Shown here piece after piece: positions 6,885 to 13,835 of a stretch of 17,043 bases of DNA. The stretch is from assembly GCA_016783225.1 (NCBI GenBank), contig JADHWZ010000020.1, forward strand, positions 1 to 17,043. Direction: 5' to 3'. This DNA is from Dehalococcoidia bacterium. GTDB taxonomy: Bacteria; Chloroflexota; Dehalococcoidia; GIF9; UBA5620. The stretch's first letter is position 1, and every line of letters starts with the position of its first letter. The notes beneath the pieces are model-generated. The model made no database searches. It saw nothing but the letters and a program-made list of their open reading frames with translations, and was not told the origin of the DNA. The translations under genes and the position numbers were made by a program.

Positions 6885-8588
6885 TTAGTATCCCTCCCTC
6901 AGTTCTCTGCGAGATACTTTGCCAACGTCTGTCTTGGGAATTTCTCCCCTAAACTTCACGATCTTAGGAACCTTATAATGAGCTAAGTTTGCTTCACACC
7001 ACTTGATGATTTCCTGCTCGGATAGCTGCCCTCTTGCCTCATTCTCTAATACCACCACCGCTTTGATATTCTCCCCCACTTTGGGATCGGGGACTCCGAC
7101 AACACCTACTTCCTTGATTTGCGGATGACTTGATAACACCTCTTCCACTTCCCGGGCAAAGACTGCATACCCTTTATACTTCATCAAGTCTCTCTTTCTA
7201 TCATAGAAGTAGAAATAGCCTTCCTCATCCATCGACCCCAAGTCGCCTGTCCTAAACCACATTTCACCGTCTACCTCGGCGAACCTACCTTCCGTTTCCT
7301 CTGGGTTCTTCCAATAGCCTTTGAATACTTGCGAACCCTTGACGGCAATCTCGCCTATTTCTCCTACGGGAAGAGACTCATCCTTTTCAGGATGAAGAAC
7401 TGCCGCCATAGTGCCAGGTATAGGTACTCCGAATGACCCAATCTTCACCTTGTCCTTTGGACTGCAATGTGTTGCTAAGCTCGTCTCAGTCAGACCGTAA
7501 ATCTCGTATAATTCTGTTCCCGTGCGCTTTTTCCAAGCTACAGCGGTAGACTCAAGAAGCGTATCGGCTCCCGTGAAAACAACTTTCAGAGATTTCCAAT
7601 CCACCCTGTCAACCTTCTCATACTCTCTGAGGACTTCAAAGAAAGATGGAACACTACCGAATATGGTTCCTTCGTAAGTTTGAATAGCATCTAAGACATC
7701 ATCAAGATCAGGAGTAGTAAGTATAACTATAGTGTAACCTCTAATTATTCCACCCACAACCGATATTTCCAGACCACCAATGTGATAGAACGGCATTATA
7801 GCGATATACATCTCTTTGCCTTCTTCAAGAACCGACGACCAAAAGGAATACCACTGCGCTTCATCAGCAAGCAAGTTGTAATGAGTGAGCATAACGCCTT
7901 TGGGCAAGCCTGTTGTTCCTCCAGTATATGGGAGCAACGCCAGATCCTCCTTAGGGTCAATCCCAATTGTTGGAGGATTGGGTGAATATCTCTTAATTAA
8001 GTCTTGAAATTGATGAAACCCCTCTCTCTGAAAAACCTCAGGGGACGGAGCCGACATTCTTTGATAGACAGCTCGCAGCACACTTTTTCCAAAGAATCTT
8101 TTCAAACCAGGCAGATATTCTCCTATATTGGTCAAGATGACATTGTCTAGCCTAGTTCCTGCTTTTTCTACACGATCATAAAGGACATCCTGACAAACAA
8201 TGTGTTGGCTTTCGCTGTCTTCAAGTTGATGCTTTATCTCCACGCTAACGTACATAGGGCTGATTGGCGTTACAGTAGCCCCTGCTTTGAGTGCTCCATA
8301 GAAAGCTATAATAAATTGAGGAGAGCTTACAAGAAGTAAAGCAACCTTGTGCCCCTTTTTGACCCCCAAATCGGACAGAGCGGTAGCAAACCTATTAACT
8401 TGGTCTCCCAACTCCCGGTAGCTCATCTTTTTACCGTAGAATATTAAGGCGGTTTTATCTTTCCATTTCTCTACCGCTTCATCAAAAGCCTGAGCCAAGG
8501 ATTTGTTGGGGAGGTCAACTTCAGCAAGAACTCCTTCGGGATAACACATAAGCCATGGCTTTCGCGCATAAATAGTCTTGTTCTTCAT
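6885..8588 (-). CDS. AMP-dependent acyl-CoA synthetase (fatty/organic acid-CoA ligase)
   Basis: This 567-residue adenylate-forming enzyme activates a carboxylic acid with ATP and CoA through an acyl-AMP intermediate. All core motifs are present: P-loop YTGGTTGLPKG (221-231), YGLTET (364-369), FRTGDL (445-450), hinge DRKRDLMKYKGY (463-474) and catalytic Lys557 in PKTDVGKVSRREL. Length and motifs fit FadD-like ligases; the acid cannot be predicted. ATG 8588 is chosen because AGGAGGAG lies just upstream; a GTG at 8606 would place that ribosome binding site inside the gene. It is first in an operon with livG and livF, which suggests that import and CoA activation of one substrate are coupled. A promoter (8709-8681) and a leader hairpin (8602-8637) precede it. 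Confidence 0.93.
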   Translation of the reverse strand: MKNKTIYARKPWLMCYPEGVLAEVDLPNKSLAQAFDEAVEKWKDKTALIFYGKKMSYRELGDQVNRFATALSDLGVKKGHKVALLLVSSPQFIIAFYGALKAGATVTPISPMYVSVEIKHQLEDSESQHIVCQDVLYDRVEKAGTRLDNVILTNIGEYLPGLKRFFGKSVLRAVYQRMSAPSPEVFQREGFHQFQDLIKRYSPNPPTIGIDPKEDLALLPYTGGTTGLPKGVMLTHYNLLADEAQWYSFWSSVLEEGKEMYIAIMPFYHIGGLEISVVGGIIRGYTIVILTTPDLDDVLDAIQTYEGTIFGSVPSFFEVLREYEKVDRVDWKSLKVVFTGADTLLESTAVAWKKRTGTELYEIYGLTETSLATHCSPKDKVKIGSFGVPIPGTMAAVLHPEKDESLPVGEIGEIAVKGSQVFKGYWKNPEETEGRFAEVDGEMWFRTGDLGSMDEEGYFYFYDRKRDLMKYKGYAVFAREVEEVLSSHPQIKEVGVVGVPDPKVGENIKAVVVLENEARGQLSEQEIIKWCEANLAHYKVPKIVKFRGEIPKTDVGKVSRRELREGY

Positions 8589-8601
8589 TGCTCTCCTCCT
8601 A

Positions 8602-8637
8602 GGCACGGGTGCAGAACACTATAGCCCTGCAAGTGCC
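8602..8637 (-). promoter_or_regulatory. Leader hairpin just upstream of the ligase ribosome binding site
   Basis: On the minus strand GGCAC and then TGCAG pair with CTGCA and GTGCC, giving two stacked 5-bp perfect stems with a small asymmetric internal bulge (1 base against 3) and a 12-base loop. It lies in the transcript between the predicted promoter and the AGGAGG of the ligase gene (8599-8594), ending 2 bases before that site. It could affect translation initiation of the ligase-livG-livF operon. No T-run follows, so it is not a standard terminator. Confidence 0.4.
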
Positions 8638-8680
8638 GAATATTTCACTGGGCTTTGGCTCTCTGCAACAACTACGCTCA

Positions 8681-8709
8681 ATTTTATAGCGAAAAACAGG
8701 ACATGTCAA
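8681..8709 (-). promoter_or_regulatory. Sigma70-type promoter for the ligase-livG-livF operon
   Basis: On the minus strand TTGACA (8709-8704) is followed by TAAAAT (8686-8681) with a 17-base spacer. An overlapping TATAAA (8688-8683) would give a 15-base spacer. Transcription would begin near 8674, leaving a leader of about 85 bases before ATG 8588. The -35 box matches consensus exactly and no gene lies between the promoter and the ligase. Confidence 0.6.
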
Positions 8710-8818
8710 CACAAAGGCTGTTGGGGGGATGATCTCGTTCAGATAGATAGGTGACACTTGATATGAGATGAAAGGACGCTATAATGGTTGCATTATGAGT
8801 GTATATGGCAGGATTTTT

Positions 8819-8834
8819 GACCGACAGGTCGGTC
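8819..8834. promoter_or_regulatory. Palindrome resembling a TetR-family operator
   Basis: GACCGACAGGTCGGTC is an inverted repeat with 6-bp arms (GACCGA/TCGGTC) around CAGG. Palindromes of the ACCGACnGGTCGGT kind are bound by several TetR-family regulators of fatty acid and acyl-CoA genes. It lies about 110 bases upstream of the ligase promoter rather than over it, and no regulator gene is in the window, so operator function is only a suggestion. A small hairpin is the alternative. Confidence 0.3.
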
Positions 8835-9220
8835 TCCTTGACCTGCAAGGGTACGCTATATCAAATGCCAGAGCCAGAATCAAATGAATGCATTCGAGAC
8901 TACACACGACGCTGTGCGTCCTGATATGTTCAAGGCAAAATGGGACAGGATCGTAATGATTTCGTCGTTAGTGAGAGTTGGAGGTATGGATCGTTAAGCG
9001 GGTTACTGCTTTAGCAAAGCTCACGGGGCGAAAGGCCAAAGCGGTCGCAAAGGACAGGCTTGCCTACAGGCTCTCCCACACAGCCACGCCAGAATCCTAT
9101 GATGAAGATATCGATTTCGATTGAAAGCAGGTCAGCGATTCCCATGCCCACCATTTCGTTGGGGCAAGGCAAAGGTTTTATTCAGGATGTACTGATGGCT
9201 AACAAGAGGGATCTGCACGA
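8835..9220. other. Gene-poor stretch; possible small coding remnant on the minus strand
   Basis: No full gene is visible. On the minus strand a frame is open from 9181 to a TAA at 9013-9011 and encodes IADLLSIEIDIFIIGFWRGC followed by a short G/P-rich end. It looks more protein-like than its surroundings, but it has no ribosome binding site, a stop just upstream and no family I recognise. It may be the tail of a decayed gene. The rest of the stretch (8835-9010) shows nothing convincing in either direction. Confidence 0.25.
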
Positions 9221-9718
9221 TTATTCAAAATCTGACGGTTGGAGTTCCCTTCCTTTCGGGCTTTCAGCCAACTCCAAGCGGAAACCAACCTTCTCCTCAC
9301 TGCCTATCATATGGAGTGGTGGCATGTCTGGCTTGTAGTTCACATCAGGGGGGCCAAGCTTGGCCAGCTCAGCCCAGTCAATGGGAAACCGAAGCAGAAC
9401 GGGTGCTCCTTCATTCTCCAATGCTCTTACTGCCTCCTCCATATTGTCCACCAAGAAAGTCAGATTGTGCACCCCTGGCCCCTTCTCTTTCAGAAAGTCG
9501 GACCAGAGAGTGCCCTCGACGCGCGGCTCGACGAGCTGCAGGACTGCGCCACCTAGTTTCACGTGGACTACATGAAGAAAGCGACTATCCAAGAACTCGG
9601 CGAATCTGAGCTGGGTTTTCTGCGCACCAAAGACCCTGTTGAGGAATTGGTACGCCTCCTCTGCATCACGAACCACTATCTCGATGTGCACTAACGGTGA
9701 TACCTTCACTGGCACCAT
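9221..9718 (-). CDS. VOC-superfamily metalloprotein (glyoxalase / methylmalonyl-CoA epimerase-like)
   Basis: This 165-residue protein has two beta-alpha-beta-beta-beta modules of the vicinal oxygen chelate fold. The four expected metal ligands are all in place: His11 (VHIEIVV), Glu64 (LQLVEP), His84 (GVHNLTFLV) and Glu149 (GFRLELAE). Such proteins catalyse glutathione-linked isomerisation, epimerisation of 2-methylacyl-CoA, or ring-cleaving dioxygenation. The GxHNLTFLV context and a neighbouring acyl-CoA ligase lean toward an epimerase-like role, but this is inference. AGGAGG lies only 3 bases before ATG 9718, so the adjacent GTG at 9715 (6-base spacing) may be the real start. It reads the same way as the ligase but is 630 bases upstream, so it is probably a separate transcript. 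Confidence 0.88.
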   Translation of the reverse strand: MVPVKVSPLVHIEIVVRDAEEAYQFLNRVFGAQKTQLRFAEFLDSRFLHVVHVKLGGAVLQLVEPRVEGTLWSDFLKEKGPGVHNLTFLVDNMEEAVRALENEGAPVLLRFPIDWAELAKLGPPDVNYKPDMPPLHMIGSEEKVGFRLELAESPKGRELQPSDFE

Positions 9719-10216
9719 ATCCCTCCTTTACTATTATGATCATTAAGTCGGAATCTCCCATTTCAACCGTGATAGGTCATGCTGGGCTGTTTGCCGCGGT
9801 TGTCCATATATAGCCCTCATGAGCCTCTGGTCATCAAGTCCGTTGGAAGCCTGCAAACAGGACGTGGCACTTCCCAACGTGCGAGTTTCAATTTCGTTTA
9901 CCGTATGAAAAACTCCCCGCAAATAGACCTGAAATAACCTTAAAACCACTAGTAGGAGCTTCACGTCTGTTACGAATTAAGAAAATGCCTTTTACCCAAA
10001 GTCATTGAACACACATACATATCTGAGAAAAAACCCCTTTACCTCGTTTCTTAGCCCGTTCTGGTAGTTTCTTGGGGCATTTCAGATACATACTTGGCAC
10101 AAATCCACACGAAGCCCCCAAATTTGGCCATATAATTCCGCACGCCCAATCTCATACGTAAGTATCACGAATTCAAGATTCTCTGCAGGGAAAAGGGGTA
10201 TCCTTATTCGCCTTGA
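9719..10216. other. About 500 bases without a recognisable gene
   Basis: The stretch lies between the VOC gene and the IS110 remnant. Short minus-strand frames exist (for example 9964-9743, ending NLPxx-free sequence that I cannot match to any family), all without a ribosome binding site or a known motif and interrupted by stops. It is most likely decayed mobile-element or gene debris. I see no tRNA, strong hairpin or promoter in it. Confidence 0.3.
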
Positions 10217-10819
10217 CTAAAGTATAATGGAGTTGGTCCTAAGAGTGAAACTGACGAAGTCCTGTGGTGAAATGTCAAGTTTTGGCGATTGCACCTTAAC
10301 ACCAGAACAAGTGGTGTCTTTAGGCAATAGCTTCTCCCTTCTCGTGCGATAAGCACGAGTTAAGGATGAGCGCAATACAAAGATGGTGTCAGCTTTCAAG
10401 CACAGGGGGGTAGAGAGTAAGACGTAGGTCGCCGATAGTGGTGCTGTCTGGCTGGCCGGGCCTTGGTACCAGGCGGCTCGTTCACCTCCTTGAGTGAAAG
10501 TCACGGGTTTGGCGGACGTAGAGCTGGTTGTGCCGCAGCATAGAGACCTCAAGGTGGAACGAGGAAAGCCGGGGGCAGAGGAATTGAGGAAGCAGGCAAG
10601 ATGCCACCAGCAGAAATCAGTGGCCTCCAACCCCGCAAAGGGAAGATCCAGATGGTAGTCCTCCATGAGGTTGAGGGTCTCCTTGCCCAGCTGTTCAGCA
10701 CCGGGGAGATTATTGGGCACGGTGAAGTGACGCCTGGCCTCAGTGCCATCTTCAAGGAGAGAGCAGCAGGTGTTTCCCGCCATGGAAACATCGATGCCTG
10801 AGTAAAGAGTTTCAGCCAT
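10217..10819 (-). pseudogene. IS110-family transposase, N-terminal part with broken remainder
   Basis: From ATG 10819 (AAAGGAG 5-6 bases upstream) the product begins with the RuvC-like DEDD domain of IS110 transposases: YSGIDVSMAGN with Asp10, FTVPNNLPGAEQL, and FAGLEAT followed by WWHLACFL with Glu65. After about residue 78 the frame no longer fits. Another frame continues with FHLEVSMLRHNQLYVRQTRD and then stops, so there is at least one frameshift near 10575 and further decay beyond. The later acidic residues and the C-terminal Ser-containing Tnp_IS110 domain are missing. The enzyme would have been a bridge-RNA-guided recombinase. The dehydrogenase genes begin about 330 bases upstream on the opposite strand. 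Confidence 0.8.
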
Positions 10820-11094
10820 AGACACTCCTTTCTGCCAGGTTTGGGATGGCCTTGGATGCCGGTGCCGCAACAGCCTCGCCTGGGGATTAGAGCTTTCCAC
10901 CAGGGTGGATAGACAACCTCATGTGCTGCTCATGAGGCATCCCTGAGTGGTAGAACATCCTGCGGATAAGAAGTCCACACGGGAGCCGAGGGGGATAGAC
11001 TTTCGATAGAAGTCACGCAGCAACTTGGTGCAACAAGGAGGAACCGGAGCTGCCCCAAACTAACCTGGCAGGACCAATAATCCTGGGGCCATCG
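10820..11094 (-). ncRNA. Possible IS110 left-end non-coding region (bridge-RNA candidate)
   Basis: These 275 bases lie directly upstream of the IS110 transposase start and hold no gene. In IS110-group elements the long non-coding left end in this position encodes the bridge RNA that pairs with target and donor DNA. Here there are perfect hairpins at 10917-10937 (CCTCATG/CATGAGG, 7-base loop) and 10896-10909 (TCCAC/GTGGA, 4-base loop). Position and hairpins fit, but I cannot define guide loops or element ends, and the linked transposase is dead. Low confidence. Confidence 0.3.
10917..10937 (-). repeat. Perfect 7-bp hairpin in the IS110 upstream region
   Basis: CCTCATG and CATGAGG pair across a 7-base loop. 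A second, smaller hairpin (TCCAC/GTGGA around CAGG, 10896-10909) follows 7 bases away toward the transposase. Both may be stems of a bridge RNA. Confidence 0.4.
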
Positions 11095-11129
11095 ATATTT
11101 TGAAGGGATTGAACCACCCTTCAAAATAT
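11095..11129 (+). repeat. Perfect 13-bp inverted repeat upstream of the dehydrogenase operon
   Basis: ATATTTTGAAGGG (11095-11107) is matched exactly by CCCTTCAAAATAT (11117-11129) across 9 bases. It ends 21 bases before ATG 11150 and 8 bases before its AGGAGG, so a transcript starting upstream would carry a hairpin in its leader. It may be an operator, a translation-control hairpin or the edge of the IS110 element. It lacks the T-run of a terminator on either strand. Confidence 0.6.
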
Positions 11130-11149
11130 GTCATGTGAGGAGGTTAAGA

Positions 11150-12268
11150 ATGGATTTTGAATTTAGCGAAGAGCAAGAAATGTTGAGGCGTTCGGTTCGA
11201 GATTTCCTAGAGAAAGAGTGCCCGCGGACACTTGTAAGAGACATTGAGAATAACAGGCTGGACTACTCTGCTGGATTGTACGAAAAGATGGCAGGGTTAG
11301 GATGGCTTGGTCTAATGATATCGGAAGAATATGGCGGCACTGGTGGGGATTGGGTGGACACGGCTATTTTCTATGAAGAAGCAGGGAGAGCGCTCCTGCA
11401 GAGTCCCCATCATTCAACAGTGGTTCTTGCCGGACAGTCAATACTAGCATTTGGTAGTGCAAAGCAAAGGCGCGACCTTCTGCCCCAAATCACCCAAGGC
11501 GGACTTATTTGCGCCTTTGCCTTGACTGAGCCTGAACCCGGTCCGGGTTTGTCTTCTTTGGCTACCACTGCTGCAACTGATGGCAAAGGGTATGTCATTA
11601 GCGGCACCAAGCTATTCATCGGTTACGCGCATATCGCTGACAATATTATCACGGTGGCTAGGAACGCAAGTGGTGAGACAATAATGTTGTTCTTAGTCAA
11701 TAGGGAAGATCCCGGTTTGAACTGCACTCCCTTTGCCACTATGAGTGGTGACAGACTCAATGAGGTAGTACTTGACAAGGTGAAGGTGTCAAAGGGTGCC
11801 ATGTTGGGCGAAGTGGCCGAAGGAGAAGCTGTAGAAGACATTGTGGATAAGGCAAAGGTGATGACTTGTGCTGAAGCACTAGGCGGGGCGCAAATGGCGT
11901 TGGAGATGCTAGTAGATTATTCCAAGCAACGGATTATCTTTGGGCACCCTATTGGGGCTTTTCAGGCTTTGCAGCACAAGATGTCTGATATAGCATTAGC
12001 TATCGAGAGCGCAAGGTGGCTGGTATACTCTGCGGCCTGGATGAGTAGCCATGAGATACCGTGTGCCAAGGAGAGAGCAATGGCACAGCTCTATACTGGG
12101 CAGATTTGCCCTCGTATTACCGAAGAAGTATCCCATTGTCACGGTGCGGTAGCTTTGGTACAAGACCACGATATGACATTGTACTACAGGAGAGCTAAGG
12201 CCACACAACTTAACTTGGGGTTCTCTGAATCTTATGACGAGATAATTGCCAGGGAAATAGGCTTATGA
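11150..12268 (+). CDS. Acyl-CoA dehydrogenase, FadE28-like subunit
   Basis: This 372-residue FAD flavoprotein belongs to the acyl-CoA dehydrogenase family, which makes an alpha-beta double bond in acyl-CoA thioesters. Seen: FSEEQEMLRRSVRDFLEKE (4-22), LGLMISEEYGG, FALTEPEPG (123-131, FAD/substrate contact), QRIIFGHPIGAFQALQH (260-276) and a C-terminal YYRRAKATQLNLG (345-357). The usual catalytic Glu sites are both lacking: no EGT motif after YYRRAKATQL, and AEALGG (241-246) rather than an LxxER helix. This pattern resembles subunits such as mycobacterial FadE28 that work only in a heterotetramer. ATG 11150 follows AGGAGG (11138-11143) by 6 bases; an upstream GTG (11135) precedes that site and is rejected. 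The partner gene starts 34 bases downstream. Confidence 0.88.
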   Translation: MDFEFSEEQEMLRRSVRDFLEKECPRTLVRDIENNRLDYSAGLYEKMAGLGWLGLMISEEYGGTGGDWVDTAIFYEEAGRALLQSPHHSTVVLAGQSILAFGSAKQRRDLLPQITQGGLICAFALTEPEPGPGLSSLATTAATDGKGYVISGTKLFIGYAHIADNIITVARNASGETIMLFLVNREDPGLNCTPFATMSGDRLNEVVLDKVKVSKGAMLGEVAEGEAVEDIVDKAKVMTCAEALGGAQMALEMLVDYSKQRIIFGHPIGAFQALQHKMSDIALAIESARWLVYSAAWMSSHEIPCAKERAMAQLYTGQICPRITEEVSHCHGAVALVQDHDMTLYYRRAKATQLNLGFSESYDEIIAREIGL

Positions 12269-12302
12269 TAACAGATATTTCCAGCCCAGGGAGGAATTGA
12301 AC

Positions 12303-13478
12303 ATGAAACCAGTTTTCACCGAAGGGGAAGCAGGATTGAGAGACGAGATTCGGCAATTCATTAGTAGTGAGAAAAGAATGTCCAGGGAGAGCGGACTATC
12401 CAGCGAGGCCTTTATTTCACAGCTATATGCTAAGATAGCAAAGAAACGATGGCTAGGGATGTTTGTCCCAAAGGAATACGGGGGGGCTGGGCGCTCCCTC
12501 ATTGATTGGGCAATCTTCATGGAAGAACTCGCCTATAGTGGGGCACCTGAGGTATTGCGTACGGGGGTGGATATGGTGAGCCTTATTGGCAGCGGTCTCA
12601 TATTGCCCTACGGCAGCCACGAGCTGAAAAAGAAGTTCTTGCCAGGCATGAGCACTGGTGAAATAAAGGTGTCAATAGGTTCTACTGAGCCTGACACTGG
12701 CGTTGATGTGAACATATTCAAGACTAGGGCAATAGACAAGGGCGATTGCTTCGTGGTTAATGGGGTGAAGGTCTACAATGAGGCGCACCGCAGCGATTAC
12801 ATTTGCCTCATACTACAGACGGCAGCGGAGGCCCCGTTGGAGAAGAAGGTTAGTGTGCTGATGGTTGATCTAAGCAGCCCTGGAATAAGTATCAGACCCT
12901 TATGGATGATGTGGGGATTGAGACGAGATGAGGTGGTCTTCGAAAACGTCAAGGTGCCTAAGGAGAACTTGGTAGGCCAGAAAAACGAAGGATGGGGCAT
13001 GGTTACGGATTCCTTTGCTGCGGAGTGGGGGACTCTAGCTAACGTCGGCCTGCTCCTGCGAGACCTCGAGCGCTTCAAGGAATTACTAAGAGATACACGG
13101 TATGGAGGCAAAGCAATCATTGACCTGGCGAGCGTGCGGCATATTCTGGTTGAGCTAGCATTAGAGTTAGAGATAGGGCGACTGCTTTATTACAGGACTT
13201 GGTGGTTGAGAGATACAGGCAGGCCGAATTCCGTAGCCGCGGCCATGAGCAAGATACATACCACCGAGCTCTGGCTAAGACTGTATGGCAGGATGACAGA
13301 ACTGGCAGGTCAGTATGGTCAGTTGGAGGGCTCGGAGGCTGCCAGGAGATGGCCAATAGCGAGGTTAGGATTGCCTGGCTCCTACGAATTTAGTCCGTCC
13401 TTGACAATAGGGGGGTGGCCAACAGAGCAGCAGAGAGATCACATTGCACAGGTCGGATTAGGCTTGCCCCGGGGGTAG
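12303..13478 (+). CDS. Acyl-CoA dehydrogenase, FadE29-like partner subunit
   Basis: This 391-residue member of the same family is divergent from its upstream neighbour. Seen: LGMFVPKEYGGAGRSLIDWA (51-70), IGSTEPDTGVD (125-135), VNGVKVYNEAHRSDYICL in the middle domain and VVFENVKVPKENLVG (211-225). Glu241 (FAAEWGT) sits where LCAD and IVD-type enzymes carry the catalytic Glu of their LxxER helix, though the following Arg is Trp. The C-terminal GGxTSEIQRNIIAERxLGLP motif of relatives is altered here to GGWPTEQQRDHIAQVGLGLP (370-389). ATG 12303 is supported by GGGAGG 8 bases upstream. Adjacent genes with complementary active-site losses suggest an alpha2-beta2 enzyme. Substrate is unknown; known examples act on steroid side-chain CoA esters. 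Confidence 0.88.
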   Translation: MKPVFTEGEAGLRDEIRQFISSEKRMSRESGLSSEAFISQLYAKIAKKRWLGMFVPKEYGGAGRSLIDWAIFMEELAYSGAPEVLRTGVDMVSLIGSGLILPYGSHELKKKFLPGMSTGEIKVSIGSTEPDTGVDVNIFKTRAIDKGDCFVVNGVKVYNEAHRSDYICLILQTAAEAPLEKKVSVLMVDLSSPGISIRPLWMMWGLRRDEVVFENVKVPKENLVGQKNEGWGMVTDSFAAEWGTLANVGLLLRDLERFKELLRDTRYGGKAIIDLASVRHILVELALELEIGRLLYYRTWWLRDTGRPNSVAAAMSKIHTTELWLRLYGRMTELAGQYGQLEGSEAARRWPIARLGLPGSYEFSPSLTIGGWPTEQQRDHIAQVGLGLPRG

Positions 13479-13511
13479 GCCGCAGAACAAAGAACCGGAC
13501 ATATCGGGAGC

Positions 13512-13540
13512 TTGACAAGGTAAGGACATTGTGCTATAAG
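13512..13540 (+). promoter_or_regulatory. Strong sigma70-type promoter with extended -10, upstream of SBP2
   Basis: TTGACA (13512-13517), a 17-base spacer, then TATAAG (13535-13540), preceded directly by TGC, an extended -10 (TGn). This is the best promoter match in the window. It lies 33 bases after the second dehydrogenase stop and reads toward SBP2. Transcription would start near 13547, giving SBP2 a leader of nearly 290 bases. Confidence 0.65.
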
Positions 13541-13835
13541 CAAATATCATATGCTACACAGGGTCGCCGAGCTTTGCCTACCTAATGCGTCGCCCCAAAG
13601 CAACCATCATCGCAGACTGCCCTCCCTAATATGCCTGATAAGCACGTACGACTTGCGTCACTAATGTTGCTTGAAAGAAAGGGGGACTCACAAATCCCCC
13701 GCCGACACTCAAATCTCTGGCAAAGTCAGCTGGTTTATTTCGAAAGGGAGGTAAGGAGCTATGGAATTGTAGGAAAGCCTGAACCAGGCTGTACTCAAAA
13801 TCCCGAAACATAACCTGAAAGGAGGAGATTAAGAA
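13541..13835 (+). other. Long 5' leader of SBP2 with small hairpins
   Basis: Between the predicted promoter and the SBP2 start there is no convincing gene. Two hairpins are visible: GGGGGA/TCCCCC with an 8-base loop (13681-13700) and AGCCT/AGGCT with a 5-base loop (13776-13790). A 60-codon frame (13631-13813) has no ribosome binding site and no family features. I recognise no known riboswitch class. Length and hairpins leave room for post-transcriptional control of the binding protein. Confidence 0.35.

Noticed and set aside
6156..6986. 276-codon plus-strand frame opposite livG
   Set aside because: It is the complement of livG, rich in Ser/Pro/Ile with no family motifs and no ribosome binding site.
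8589..8606. GTG 8606 as start of the acyl-CoA ligase
   Set aside because: The extra codons are themselves the ribosome binding site (CCTAGGAGGAGAGCA) of ATG 8588.
10930..11124. Minus-strand 64-codon frame upstream of the IS110 remnant
   Set aside because: No ribosome binding site or family motif; the sequence is dominated by hairpins expected of an IS110 non-coding end.
11135..11149. GTG 11135 as start of the first dehydrogenase
   Set aside because: It lies before AGGAGG 11138-11143, which serves ATG 11150; family members begin with MDFEF-like sequence.
13631..13813. 60-codon frame and a tiny ATG-GAA-TTG-TAG frame (13761-13772) in the SBP2 leader as leader peptides
   Set aside because: The longer frame has no ribosome binding site; the tiny one is too short and its SD spacing is poor. 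Neither shows regulatory codon runs.
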